DNA of 64,000 bases from Nonomuraea harbinensis (GCF_019396385.1 NZ_JAHKRN010000002.1:62001-126000); one strand, 5' to 3'; positions 53,093 to 61,936 are shown, numbered from the stretch's first letter. Translations and numbers: made by a program. Notes: generated by a model from the letters alone, not told the origin.

Positions 53093-54007
53093 ATGAAGTT
53101 GAGGATCTTCACCGAGCCCCAGCAGGGCGCCACCTATGACGAACTGCTCACCGTGGCCAGGACCGCCGAGCGGCTTGGCTTCGACGCGTTCTTCCGGTCT
53201 GACCACTATCAGCGCATCGGGGACGGCGACCCGGGCCCCGGCTCGACCGACGCCTGGATCACGCTGGCGGGGCTGGCCCGCGAGACCTCCACGATCAGGC
53301 TGGGCACCCTGGTGACGCCGACCACGTTCCGGCTCCCCGGGCCGCTGGCGATCAGCGTGGCCCAGGTCGACCAGATGAGCGGCGGCCGGGTCGAGCTGGG
53401 GCTGGGCACCGGCTGGTATGACGGCGAGCACGCCGCGTACGGCATCCCGTTCCCGCCCACGGCCGAGCGGTTCGGCCGTTTCGAGGAGCAGTTGGAGATC
53501 ATCAAGGGGCTGTGGGCGGCGGAGAAGTCGTACTCCCACGACGGCCCCTACTACCGGGTCGTCGACTCGCCCGCGCTGCCCAAGCCGGCGCAGCGGCCGG
53601 GCCCGCCGATCATCGTCGGCGGCTTCGGCGCCAAGCGCACCCCGCGCCTGGCCGCGACGTACGCCGACGAGTACAACGTGCCCTTCCACACCGTGGAGGA
53701 GACCGCGACCGCGTTCGAGCGGGTGCGCCGGGCGGCCCAGGAGACGGGCCGGGACATCCTGATGTCGGCGGCGCAGACCGTGTGCGTGGGCCGTGACCAG
53801 GCCGAGCTGGAGCGCAGGGCCGCCGCCGCCGGCACGCCGCTGGACGAGCTGCGCGAAGGAGGGCTGGCCGGGACCCCGGCCGAGGTGCTGGAGAAGATCG
53901 GCGCGTTCGGCTCGCTAGGCGCCGAGCGGATCTACCTGCAGGTGATGGACCTGGGGGATCTGGAGCACCTGGAGCTCATCGCCGCCGAGGTGCTGCCGCA
54001 CGTGTAA
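53093..54007 (+). CDS. LLM class F420-dependent oxidoreductase
   Basis: A 304-residue luciferase-like monooxygenase fold (TIM barrel) enzyme of the F420-dependent type common in actinobacteria. Family segments: ERLGFDAFFRSDHYQRIGD (with the SDH motif), TSTIRLGTLVTPTTFR, QVDQMSGGRVELGLGTGW, and PIIVGGFGAKRTPRLAATYA. It transfers hydride from F420H2 to an unknown substrate. It lies 42 bases before hen1 on the same strand and could be cotranscribed with the RNA repair genes. A GATAAT element lies just before the ATG. Confidence 0.92.
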   Translation: MKLRIFTEPQQGATYDELLTVARTAERLGFDAFFRSDHYQRIGDGDPGPGSTDAWITLAGLARETSTIRLGTLVTPTTFRLPGPLAISVAQVDQMSGGRVELGLGTGWYDGEHAAYGIPFPPTAERFGRFEEQLEIIKGLWAAEKSYSHDGPYYRVVDSPALPKPAQRPGPPIIVGGFGAKRTPRLAATYADEYNVPFHTVEETATAFERVRRAAQETGRDILMSAAQTVCVGRDQAELERRAAAAGTPLDELREGGLAGTPAEVLEKIGAFGSLGAERIYLQVMDLGDLEHLELIAAEVLPHV

Positions 54008-54049
54008 CTCGATGGCGGCGTTTCGCCGGGCTGGTGCACACTTGTCCGC

Positions 54050-55645
54050 GTGCTCCTGACGATCTCCACGACGGCGCGGCCCGCCACCGACCTCGGCTTC
54101 CTGCTGCACAAGCATCCTGACCGGGTGCAGCGGTTCGGCCAGTCGTTCGGCGAGGCGACCGTGTTCTATCCAGAGGCGGGGGAGGAGCGGTGCACCGCCG
54201 CGCTGCTGCTCGACGTCGACTCGGTCACGCTGGCCAGGTCGCGGGGCAAGAACACGCCCGACTTCAGCCTGGCCCAGTACGTCAACGACCGGCCCTACGC
54301 CGCGTCCTCGCTGCTGGCGGTGGCGCTGGCCGACGTGTTCCGCACCGCGCGGGCCGGGCGCTGCCATGCCCGGCCCGAGCTGGCGGCGGCGCCGCTGCCG
54401 CTGGAGATCCGGCTGCCGGCGCTGCCCTGCAGAGGCGGCCCTGAACTGGCCGAGCGGCTCTTCGCGCCGCTCGGCTGGCGGGTGAGCGCCCGGCCGGTGC
54501 CGCTCGACGAGGGCTTCCCCGAGTGGGGGGACTCGCGGTACGTGCGGCTGGAGCTGTCCGGCACGGTGCGGCTGGCCGACGCGCTCAACCACCTGTACGT
54601 GCTGCTTCCGGTGCTCGACGACGGCAAGCACTACTGGATCGCGTCCGACGAGATCGACAAGCTGGTCCGGGCCGGAGAGGGCTGGCTGTACGGGCATCCG
54701 GAGCGGTCCCTGATCACCCGCCGCTACCTGGGGCGGCGCTGGGCGCTGGCCCGCACCGCGCTGGCCCGGCTCGCCGAGCTGGGCGACGAGCCCGAGGAGC
54801 GGCTGGAGCCCGCGCTCGCCGAGGAGGCGCCGGAGGGCGAGACGGCCGCCGACGAGGCCGCCGCCGCCGAGGCCGAGGCGCGCGGCACGACCGGAGAGGA
54901 CTCCCCTGACGCTGGTGCGGAGGTGCGCGGTGGGGCCGGAGGCGACGACCCCGGCGCTGGTGCGGAGGTGCGCGGCGCGGCCGGAGAGGACGCCCCTGAC
55001 GCGGCGGGCGCCGGTGCTGAAGTGCCTGGGGGGAAGCGGGTGCCGTTGCACGCCCGGCGGCGGGCCGCCGTGCTGGAGGTGCTGGAGGAGCTCGGGGCGA
55101 CCAGTGTCATCGACCTCGGCTGCGGTCAGGGCGAGCTGGTCGGCGCGCTGCTGGCCAGGCCGCGCTTCGCCCGCGTGGCGGGGATGGACGTCTCGGCGAC
55201 GGCGCTGACCATCGCCGCGCGCAAGCTCAGGCTGGAGCGCATGCCCGACAGCAAGCGCGCCAGGCTCACCCTCTTCCAGGGCGCGCTCACGTACACCGAC
55301 GGGCGCCTGGCCGGTTACGACGCCGCCGTGCTCATGGAAGTGGTCGAGCACGTGGACCCGCCGCGCCTGGCCGCGCTCGAACAGGTCGTGTTCGGCCACG
55401 CCAAGCCCGGCCACGTCGTCGTCACCACGCCCAACGTCGAGTACAACCCGCGCTACCCCTTCCTCACCGGCCTGCGCCACCCCGACCACCGCTTCGAGTG
55501 GACCCGCGCCGAGTTCGCCGCCTGGACCGCGAGAGTGGGCGAGCGCTACGGCTACCGTGCCGAGCTGCGGCCGGTCGGCGAGGAGGACCCGGAGCTCGGC
55601 CCGCCCACCCAGATGGGAGTGTTCACCCGTGATCAGCGTTCCTGA
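54050..55645 (+). CDS. hen1: Hen1, 3'-terminal RNA ribose 2'-O-methyltransferase
   Basis: A 531-residue RNA repair protein. The N-terminal half (about 1-245: MLLTISTTARPATDLGFLLH, HPERSLITRRYLGRRWALAR) is the Hen1-N domain that activates the Pnkp ligase. A 90-residue acidic Ala/Gly linker with three repeats follows. The C-terminal methyltransferase has the SAM site DLGCGQGE (Asp355 on) and the Mn2+ site MEVVEHVD with a later His. Hen1 2'-O-methylates the repaired 3' end so that ribotoxins cannot cut again. It overlaps pnkp by 17 bases. Confidence 0.95.
   Translation: MLLTISTTARPATDLGFLLHKHPDRVQRFGQSFGEATVFYPEAGEERCTAALLLDVDSVTLARSRGKNTPDFSLAQYVNDRPYAASSLLAVALADVFRTARAGRCHARPELAAAPLPLEIRLPALPCRGGPELAERLFAPLGWRVSARPVPLDEGFPEWGDSRYVRLELSGTVRLADALNHLYVLLPVLDDGKHYWIASDEIDKLVRAGEGWLYGHPERSLITRRYLGRRWALARTALARLAELGDEPEERLEPALAEEAPEGETAADEAAAAEAEARGTTGEDSPDAGAEVRGGAGGDDPGAGAEVRGAAGEDAPDAAGAGAEVPGGKRVPLHARRRAAVLEVLEELGATSVIDLGCGQGELVGALLARPRFARVAGMDVSATALTIAARKLRLERMPDSKRARLTLFQGALTYTDGRLAGYDAAVLMEVVEHVDPPRLAALEQVVFGHAKPGHVVVTTPNVEYNPRYPFLTGLRHPDHRFEWTRAEFAAWTARVGERYGYRAELRPVGEEDPELGPPTQMGVFTRDQRS
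54911..55030 (+). repeat. In-frame repeats in the Hen1 linker
   Basis: GCTGGTGCGGAGGTGCGCGG recurs exactly at 54911 and 54956 (period 45), with a diverged third copy at 55010. It encodes GAGAEVRG-type units of the flexible linker between the two Hen1 domains. Confidence 0.8.
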
Positions 55646-58100
55646 GCTCTCCCTGGTGGTGCTCGTCGGCGTCTCCGGCAGCGGCAAGTCCACCTTCGCC
55701 GCCCGCCACTTCAGGCCGACCCAGGTCATCTCGTCCGACTTCTGCCGCGGCATCGTCTCCGACGACGAGAACGACCAGAGCGCCACCCCGGACGCCTTCG
55801 ACCTGCTGCACCACATCGTCGGCGTGCGCCTGTCGCGCGGGCTGCTCACCGTCGTGGACGCCACCAACGTGCAGTACGCCGCCCGCAAGAGCCTCGTCGA
55901 CCTGGCCAGGCGGCACGACGTGCTGTGCGACGCGATCGTGCTGGACGTGCCGGAGGAGGTGGCGGTCGCGCGCAACGCGGCCAGGCCCGACCGTGACTTC
56001 GGCGCGCGGGTCGTCATCCGCCAGCGCAAGGAGCTGCGCCGCTCGCTGGGCAGGATCTCCCGCGACGGGTTCAGGAAGGTGCACGTCCTGCGGGGCGTGG
56101 AGCAGATCGAGAGCGCCGCGGTCTCGTACGAGAAGGCCTGGACCGACCGGCGCGAGCTGACCGGCCCGTTCGACGTGATCGGCGACGTGCACGGCTGCCG
56201 GGCGGAGCTGGAGGCGCTGCTGGAGAAGCTCGGCTGGCGGCACGGCCCCCAGGGCGTGAGCCATCCCGGGGGCCGCACCGCCGTGTTCGTCGGCGACCTG
56301 GTCGACCGCGGGCCCGACACGCCGGGCGTGCTCCGCCTCGTCATGGACATGGTCGAGGCCGGCACCGCGATCTGCGTGGCCGGCAACCACGAGGCCAAGC
56401 TGGCCCGCGCGCTGGGCGGACGCAAGGTCACGCTCGCGCACGGCCTGCGCGAGTCGCTCGACCAGCTCGCCGCCGGGCCGCCGGAGTTCGCCGACCGGGC
56501 GCGGGCCTTCATGGACGGGCTGATCAGCCACTACGTGCTCGACGGCGGGCGGCTGGTGGTGGCGCACGCCGGGCTCAAGGAGGCGTACCACGGGCGGGCC
56601 TCCGGCCGCGTGCGGGCCTTCGCGCTGTACGGCGACACCACCGGCGAGACCGACGAGTACGGCCTGCCGGTCCGCTACCCGTGGGCGCGGGAGTACCGGG
56701 GCACGGCCATGGTCGTCTACGGCCACACGCCGACCGTGCGGCCCGAGTGGGTCAACAACACGATCTGCCTCGACACCGGCTGCGTCTTCGGCGGCAGCCT
56801 GACCGCGCTGCGCTACCCGGAGCGGGAGCTGGTCCAGGTGCCCGCCCAGCAGGTCTGGTACGAGCCGGTCAAGCCGCTCGCCGCCCCCGAGCGCGATCCG
56901 GACCTGCTCGCCGTCGACGACGTCCGCGGCACCCGTCACGTCGAGACCAGGTTCGGCGGCCGGGTCAAGGTGAACGAGGAGAACGCCGCCGCGGCGCTGG
57001 AGGTGATGAGCCGGTTCGCGGTGGACCCGCGCTGGCTGGTCTACCTGCCGCCGACCATGGCGCCGCCCGAGACGTCCGCGCTCGACGGCTACCTGGAGCA
57101 CCCGAACGAGGCGTTCGAGGAGTTCGCCGCCGCCGGGGTGGAGGAGGTCGTGTGCGAGGAGAAGCACATGGGCTCGCGCGCCGTGGCCGTGCTCGCCAGG
57201 ACGCCCGAGGCGGCCGCCGAGCGGTTCGGCGTCACCGACGGCAGCTCCGGCGCCGTCTACACCCGCACCGGCCGGCCGTTCTTCGCCGACACCGGGCCGC
57301 TGGTGGAGCGGCTGCGCGCGGCCTGCGAACCGCTGTGGGACGCGCTCGGCTCCGACTGGGTCGCGCTCGACTGCGAGCTGCTGCCCTGGTCCGCCAAGGC
57401 AGGCGAACTGATCAGGCGCCAGTACGCCTCGGTCGGCGCCGCCGCCCGCGCCGCGCTGCCCGACGCCGTCGCCGCGCTGGAGGCGGCGGCCGGGCGCGGG
57501 CTGGACGTGGCCGGGCTGCTCGACCGCACCCGCCGCCGCGCGGGCAACGCCGCGCTGTTCCGCGACGCGTACGCGCGCTACTGCTGGCCGGTCGACGGCC
57601 TGGAGGGGGTACGGGTCGCGCCCTTCCAGATCCTGGCGTGCCAGGGGAGGGCCACGGCGCTGGAGCCGCACGCCTGGCACCTGGAGACGCTGGCCACGCT
57701 CACCGCGCCGATCATCGCCCCGACCCGGCACGTCTTCGTCACGCTCGGCTCGGCCAGGTCCAGGGCCGCGGCCGTCGCGTGGTGGGAGTCGCTGACCGCC
57801 GCCGGCGGCGAGGGCATGGTGGTCAAGCCGGCCGCGCACGTGGCGGGGCGGGTGCAGCCGGGCGTCAAGGTCAGGGGCCGCGAGTACCTGCGGATCATCT
57901 ACGGCCCCGACTACACCGAGTCGCTGGACGTGCTGCGCAGGCGTTTCCTCGGCAAGAAGCGCTCGCTCGCGCTGCGCGAGCACGCGCTCGGCCTGGAGGC
58001 GCTGGCGCGGCTGGCGGACGGCGAGCCGGGCTGGCGGGTGCACGAGCCGGTGTTCGCCGTGCTCGCCCTGGAGTCGGAGCCCGTGGACCCGAGGCTGTGA
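55629..58100 (+). CDS. pnkp: Polynucleotide kinase-phosphatase-ligase (bacterial Pnkp)
   Basis: An 823-residue three-domain RNA end-healing and sealing enzyme. The kinase domain has P-loop GVSGSGKST (14-22). The 2',3'-phosphatase (metallophosphoesterase) has GDVHGC (185-190), GDLVDRG (222-228) and GNHE (252-255). The ligase/adenylyltransferase domain has nucleophile Lys512 in EEKHMGSR and later GEGMVVKP and GVKVRGREYLR. All catalytic motifs are intact. With Hen1 it repairs RNAs, chiefly tRNAs cut by ribotoxins. GTG start inside the hen1 3' end, so the two are translationally coupled. Confidence 0.96.
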   Translation: MISVPELSLVVLVGVSGSGKSTFAARHFRPTQVISSDFCRGIVSDDENDQSATPDAFDLLHHIVGVRLSRGLLTVVDATNVQYAARKSLVDLARRHDVLCDAIVLDVPEEVAVARNAARPDRDFGARVVIRQRKELRRSLGRISRDGFRKVHVLRGVEQIESAAVSYEKAWTDRRELTGPFDVIGDVHGCRAELEALLEKLGWRHGPQGVSHPGGRTAVFVGDLVDRGPDTPGVLRLVMDMVEAGTAICVAGNHEAKLARALGGRKVTLAHGLRESLDQLAAGPPEFADRARAFMDGLISHYVLDGGRLVVAHAGLKEAYHGRASGRVRAFALYGDTTGETDEYGLPVRYPWAREYRGTAMVVYGHTPTVRPEWVNNTICLDTGCVFGGSLTALRYPERELVQVPAQQVWYEPVKPLAAPERDPDLLAVDDVRGTRHVETRFGGRVKVNEENAAAALEVMSRFAVDPRWLVYLPPTMAPPETSALDGYLEHPNEAFEEFAAAGVEEVVCEEKHMGSRAVAVLARTPEAAAERFGVTDGSSGAVYTRTGRPFFADTGPLVERLRAACEPLWDALGSDWVALDCELLPWSAKAGELIRRQYASVGAAARAALPDAVAALEAAAGRGLDVAGLLDRTRRRAGNAALFRDAYARYCWPVDGLEGVRVAPFQILACQGRATALEPHAWHLETLATLTAPIIAPTRHVFVTLGSARSRAAAVAWWESLTAAGGEGMVVKPAAHVAGRVQPGVKVRGREYLRIIYGPDYTESLDVLRRRFLGKKRSLALREHALGLEALARLADGEPGWRVHEPVFAVLALESEPVDPRL

Positions 58101-58203
58101 CCTCGGCGGGGACCCGGCGCCGGGACAGATCGGGTTTTCCGAAGACAAGGCGCTAGAAAAGGCGATCGCGGGTAGTTGCCTCCCCATCCAGGGGAGGGCT
58201 CGC

Positions 58204-59604
58204 ATGGTAAGCCGGCACACCGGTCAGGAGAAACTCGGGCGCGTCATCTTCATCGCCGCTTCGGCGGCCGTCGGGGGCTTCCTGTTCGGGTACGACAGCT
58301 CGGTCATCAACGGCGCCGTCGTGGGCATCCAGAACCACTTCGAGGTGGGCAGCGTCGAGATCGGCTTCGTGGTCGCCGTCGCGCTGCTCGGCTCCGTCGT
58401 CGGCGCCTGGTTCGGCGGCGGGTTCGCCGACCGGTGGGGGCGCACCAGGACCATGCAGATCGCGGCGATCGTCTTCGCCGTGAGCTCCATCGGCCAGATG
58501 CTGCCGTTCGCCGTCTGGGACCTGACGTTGTGGCGCGCCCTGGCGGGGGTCGGGATCGGGATGGCGTCGGTGCTCGGGCCCGCCTACATCGCCGAGGTGG
58601 CCCCGCCCGCCTACCGCGGCAGGCTGGGATCGTTCCAGCAGCTCGCCATCGTGCTCGGCATCGCCATGTCGCAGCTGGTGAACTACGTGATCGCCCGGCT
58701 CGCGGGCGGCGACGTGAACAACCATCTGTGGGGTCTGCAGGCGTGGCAGTGGATGCTCGGCGCCTGTGTCGTGCCCGCGCTCGCCTACCTGTGGCTCGCC
58801 TCCGTCATCCCCGAGTCGCCGCGCTACCTCGTCATGGCGGGGGAGCCCCGGCGGGCCAAGGAGGTGCTGGCCCAGGTCGAGGGCGACGAAGGCGACCTGG
58901 ACGAGCGCGTACGGGAGATCCAGCACGTGCTCAGGACCGAGCACCGGCCGACGCTCAAGGACCTGCGCGGCCGGGCGCTGGGACTGCTGCCGATCGTCTG
59001 GATCGGCATCATCCTGTCGGTCTTCCAGCAGTTCGTCGGCATCAACGTGATCTTCTACTACTCGTCGGTGCTGTGGCAGTCGGTGGGCATCAACCAGGCC
59101 GACTCGCTGCTGATCAGCTTCTCCAGCTCGATCATCAACATCGTCGGCACGTTCATCGCCATCGCCCTGGTGGACAGGATCGGCCGCAAGCCGCTGCTGC
59201 TCCTGGGCTCGGCCGGCATGGCCGTCTCGCTGGCCACCGCCGCCTGGGCGTTCAGCTTCGCCCGGCCGATCGAGGGCACGATGGCGCTGCCCAGCCCGCA
59301 GGGCGCGATCGCGCTGATCGCGGCGAACCTGTTCGTGCTGTTCTTCGCCCTGTCCTGGGGTGTCGTGGTCTGGGTGCTGCTGGGTGAGATGTTCCCCAAC
59401 CGCATCCGCGCCGCCGCGCTGGGCGTGGCCGCCGCCGCCCAGTGGCTCGCCAACTGGGTGATCACCGTCACGTTCCCGGCGATGTCGGAGTGGAACCTGT
59501 CGCTCACGTACGCGATGTACGCGGCCTTCGCCGTGCTGTCGTTCCTCTTCGTCACCAGGTGGATCAAGGAGACGAAGGGCCGGAGGCTGGAGGAGATGGG
59601 CTAG
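58204..59604 (+). CDS. Sugar porter family MFS transporter
   Basis: A 466-residue, twelve-helix transporter of the GLUT/XylE-like sugar porter group: FLFGYDSSVINGA at helix 1, GGGFADRWGRTRTM, PAYRGRLGSFQQLAIVLGI, PESPRYLVMAGE, QQFVGINVIFYYSSVLW at helix 7, VDRIGRKPLLLLGSAGM and a C-terminal RWIKETKGR motif. It probably imports a hexose or pentose with H+. AGGGGAGGG precedes the ATG, and about 100 bases without a feature separate it from pnkp. It is convergent with the DUF1707 gene. Confidence 0.94.
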   Translation: MVSRHTGQEKLGRVIFIAASAAVGGFLFGYDSSVINGAVVGIQNHFEVGSVEIGFVVAVALLGSVVGAWFGGGFADRWGRTRTMQIAAIVFAVSSIGQMLPFAVWDLTLWRALAGVGIGMASVLGPAYIAEVAPPAYRGRLGSFQQLAIVLGIAMSQLVNYVIARLAGGDVNNHLWGLQAWQWMLGACVVPALAYLWLASVIPESPRYLVMAGEPRRAKEVLAQVEGDEGDLDERVREIQHVLRTEHRPTLKDLRGRALGLLPIVWIGIILSVFQQFVGINVIFYYSSVLWQSVGINQADSLLISFSSSIINIVGTFIAIALVDRIGRKPLLLLGSAGMAVSLATAAWAFSFARPIEGTMALPSPQGAIALIAANLFVLFFALSWGVVVWVLLGEMFPNRIRAAALGVAAAAQWLANWVITVTFPAMSEWNLSLTYAMYAAFAVLSFLFVTRWIKETKGRRLEEMG

Positions 59605-59623
59605 CCGCCGGCCCCGGTCGCTC

Positions 59624-60154
59624 TCACCGCCGGGAGCCGAAGCGGCGGCGGACGAACATGAAGACCATGGCGCCGATCCAGATGAAGAAGAGGAACTTCA
59701 GCACGCCGAAGCCGCCCGCGAAGAGCCCCACCATCAGGAACACGAACAGGATCGGCACGATCGGCCCCGGCCCCCGGTGGCCGTGGTGCCGGGGGTGCAT
59801 CGGCCCGCGATGGTGGTGTCCCATCTGGTGCCGGAACGCCTTCATCTGCTTGCGGTGCGCCCGCATCGCCTCCTGCCAGGAGGCGGCGTCCGGCCAGGGC
59901 CCCAGGTCGGCGACGGGGGCGGGCCTGGGCCGGGCGGGCCCGTGGCCGGGCAGGTCGGCCGTGATGCGGGCCAGGTCGCGGCCGGTGCGGGCGGCCAGCG
60001 TCTGGTCGAGGCGCTCGTCGAGCTCCTCGTGGGTCAGACGGCCCTGGGCGAAGTGCTCGCGCAGGGCGGTCATGGTCTGCTCGCGCTCCGCGTCGCCGAT
60101 GCGGAGGTCGTCATGGTCCATCACGGATGCCTCGCTCTCGCCGGGCCGGCTCAT
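59624..60154 (-). CDS. DUF1707 (SHOCT-like) membrane protein
   Basis: A 176-residue protein. Residues of about 12-65 form the DUF1707 domain (DLRIGDAEREQTMTALREHF, GRLTHEELDERLDQTLAA). A His-rich segment (HHHRGPMHPRHHGHRG) follows, and two closely spaced membrane helices end the protein (IVPILFVFLMVGLFAGG, FLFFIWIGAMVFMFV). Function unknown. GAGGAGTGAGG before the ATG. It starts four bases after the padR stop, so the pair is an operon controlled by PadR. Confidence 0.88.
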   Translation of the reverse strand: MSRPGESEASVMDHDDLRIGDAEREQTMTALREHFAQGRLTHEELDERLDQTLAARTGRDLARITADLPGHGPARPRPAPVADLGPWPDAASWQEAMRAHRKQMKAFRHQMGHHHRGPMHPRHHGHRGPGPIVPILFVFLMVGLFAGGFGVLKFLFFIWIGAMVFMFVRRRFGSRR

Positions 60155-60158
60155 CGCC

Positions 60159-60854
60159 TCACTCCTCGCCCGGGTCGCCGTCGGCCAGGATCTGGTAGAG
60201 CTTGCGCCGGGTCTCAACCAGAGTCTTACGCGCTTCGCGGATCTGTGCGTCGCTCCCGGACTGGAGAATCTGCATCATCGCGAAAGCGGACTGCCGGGCG
60301 GTGTCCCACAGATCGGCCGTGTTGTCGTCGATGTCGGGCCGCATCTCGTCCCACGGGGCGCGGATCTCGTCGGCGTGCGCCTCGATGTAGGCGCGGCCCT
60401 CGTCGGTGAGGCGGAAGGTCTTGCGGCCCTCGTTCTCCTCCGCGATGATCAGCCCTTCGTCCGTGAGCTGCTGCAACGCCGGGTAGACGGCGCCGGGGCT
60501 GGGCTTCCAGCCGCCCTCGCTGCGCTCGGCGATCTCCTGGATGATCTGGTAGCCGTTGCGCGGCTCCTCGGCCAGCAGCGCGAGGATCGCGGCTCGTACG
60601 TCACCGCGCTTGGCCTTGCGGGGCCTGCCGCCCCAGCCGCGGTGGCCGCCGAACGGGCCGCCGGGACCCCACGGGCCGCGCCCGAGGTCGAACGGGAACG
60701 GGCCAGGGCCTCTGCGCCCGCGGTGGCGGTGTTCGTGGTGGTGATGGTGACCCTGCTCGAACGCCTCGGCCACGGCCTTGACCGTGTCGCGCAGAGCCTT
60801 CTTCACCTCGTGCGCCTCGGGCCACTGGCCTCCCATGGCGTGGGCGGATGTCAT
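60159..60854 (-). CDS. PadR family transcriptional regulator with His-rich N-terminus
   Basis: A 231-residue regulator. The N-terminal 80 residues are unusual, with a poly-His stretch (HHHHHEHRHRGRR, from about residue 36) and Gly/Pro-rich sequence. The PadR winged helix begins at GDVRAAILALLAEEPRNGYQ and continues through GAVYPALQQLTDEGLI. A C-terminal coiled coil follows. The His-rich arm might bind metal; that is inference. GAGGAG lies before the ATG. A perfect 19-bp palindrome about 40-60 bases upstream is the likely autoregulatory operator. Confidence 0.92.
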   Translation of the reverse strand: MTSAHAMGGQWPEAHEVKKALRDTVKAVAEAFEQGHHHHHEHRHRGRRGPGPFPFDLGRGPWGPGGPFGGHRGWGGRPRKAKRGDVRAAILALLAEEPRNGYQIIQEIAERSEGGWKPSPGAVYPALQQLTDEGLIIAEENEGRKTFRLTDEGRAYIEAHADEIRAPWDEMRPDIDDNTADLWDTARQSAFAMMQILQSGSDAQIREARKTLVETRRKLYQILADGDPGEE

Positions 60855-60894
60855 GTCGTACTCCTCTCGACCGTTCTACGATGCTTCAAAGATA

Positions 60895-60913
60895 TATCGA
60901 CAGTGTGTCGATA
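60895..60913. promoter_or_regulatory. PadR operator candidate
   Basis: TATCGACAGTGTGTCGATA has exact 8-bp arms around a 3-base centre, 41-59 bases upstream of the padR start. PadR-family proteins commonly bind such palindromes in their own promoters. Confidence 0.7.
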
Positions 60914-60929
60914 GCAACAATTCCGACAA

Positions 60930-60943
60930 GTGACTCAGATCAC
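60930..60943. promoter_or_regulatory. CRP-like core site
   Basis: GTGACTCAGATCAC has the GTGA-N6-TCAC core of CRP-type operators, though the flanking T and A of the full consensus are absent. It sits between the divergent padR and YdjM-like genes. Confidence 0.4.
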
Positions 60944-61133
60944 CAAAAACTTCGAGAGGGCCGGGAACAGGATCCAGGGGTACTACGTTGTTCCCATCAG
61001 ACGAGGTCGTTCCGCGTCGGCAGGGCTGGGGGGTGCTGTCGCCGCTGGAGACGGCCTCGTCTGCATTTTCGGAACGTTCTAGGGACTTCCGGGCGACAGG
61101 CGGAAGCGGGCGCGGGGCGCTAGCATCCCGATC

Positions 61134-61862
61134 ATGATGGGGCACACGCACGCGCTGACGGGGGCCATCGCCTGGCTGGGGCTCGCGCCCCCGCTCGCCG
61201 CACTGCCGCTGCTGAACGAGTCGTCCCGGTTCATCGAGACCGGCATCATGGCCACCGCGCTGAGCCCGGCCGAGCTGATCGCCGGCGCGATCATCTGCGC
61301 GGGCGCCGCCATGCTCCCCGACCTCGACCACCCGAGCGCCACCATCGCCCAGACCTTCGGTCCCGTCACCTGGCTGCTCAGCAAGGCGGTCTCGTGGCTG
61401 AGCGGCGGACACCGGGGCGCCACCCACTCGCTGGCGTTCGCGATCGCGATCGGGCTGGGCGCCCACTGGCTGGCCGCCGCCTACCCGATCGGCCGCGACA
61501 TCATGGTGGTGCTGCTCATCGGGCTGGCCCTGCGCGCGATCGGCATCGGCATCCCGGGCAAGAAGCTCGCCTCGGCCATGGTCAACATCGGCATGACGGC
61601 CGGGCTCTACGCCGTCTTCCTGTCCATGGACGTCGGGTACGCCTGGCTGGGGCTGGCCGTGGGCATCGGCTCCTTCATCCACGTGGTGGGCGACTGCATG
61701 ACCGAGCGGGGCTGCCCGGTGCTCTGGCCGCTGTCGGTCAAGTTCGTGCTGCCGTGGAAGATCGGCATCAAGACGGGCAGGAAGTTCGAGCAGAAGATCC
61801 TGGCTCCCGTGCTCTCCGTCGCCATCGTCGGCCTGCTCTTCTGGCGGCTCGGGCCGCTTTAA
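61134..61862 (+). CDS. YdjM-like metal-dependent hydrolase family membrane protein
   Basis: A 242-residue membrane protein of the YdjM/YfhO-type (PF04307) family. It starts MGHTHALTGAIAWLGLA with the conserved His pair, and has AAMLPDLDHPSATIA (DLDHP motif), GGHRGATHSLAFAIA (HRxxTHS motif) and DCMTERGCPVLWP (replacing the usual D-x-x-T-x-x-G-x-x). About six helices are predicted. These motifs suggest a metal site in the membrane; no substrate is known. ATG at 61134 or 61137. It is divergent from padR. Its stop codon lies inside the first aconitase operator. Confidence 0.88.
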   Translation: MMGHTHALTGAIAWLGLAPPLAALPLLNESSRFIETGIMATALSPAELIAGAIICAGAAMLPDLDHPSATIAQTFGPVTWLLSKAVSWLSGGHRGATHSLAFAIAIGLGAHWLAAAYPIGRDIMVVLLIGLALRAIGIGIPGKKLASAMVNIGMTAGLYAVFLSMDVGYAWLGLAVGIGSFIHVVGDCMTERGCPVLWPLSVKFVLPWKIGIKTGRKFEQKILAPVLSVAIVGLLFWRLGPL

Positions 61863-61904
61863 CTTGATGTCGAGATACTTTAGAGATATCTTGATGTCGA
61901 GACA
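61860..61904. promoter_or_regulatory. Twin MarR/UrtR (TamR-like) operators before acnA
   Basis: Two imperfect 18-bp palindromes, TAACTTGATGTCGAGATA (61860-61877) and TATCTTGATGTCGAGACA (61887-61904), share the 13-mer CTTGATGTCGAGA with a 27-bp period. The form TnnCTTGAT/GTCGAGAnA resembles sites of MarR-type UrtR proteins. TamR of Streptomyces coelicolor, from that group, is reported to control aconitase. Confidence 0.65.
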
Positions 61905-61922
61905 ATCTGCGGCCGGCGTGAC

Positions 61923-61936
61923 TTAGGTCCACCTAA
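61923..61936. promoter_or_regulatory. Palindrome resembling a shortened iron box
   Basis: TTAGGTCCACCTAA is a perfect inverted repeat (TTAGGT, 2-bp centre, ACCTAA), 71-84 bases before the aconitase start. The arms match the outer arms of DtxR/IdeR boxes, but the centre is 5 bp too short, so the binding protein is unknown. Confidence 0.45.

Noticed and set aside
61923..61936. Canonical DtxR/IdeR box
   Set aside because: The arms match, but the 19-bp spacing of the true box is not met (2-bp instead of 7-bp centre), so it is listed only as an unknown palindrome.
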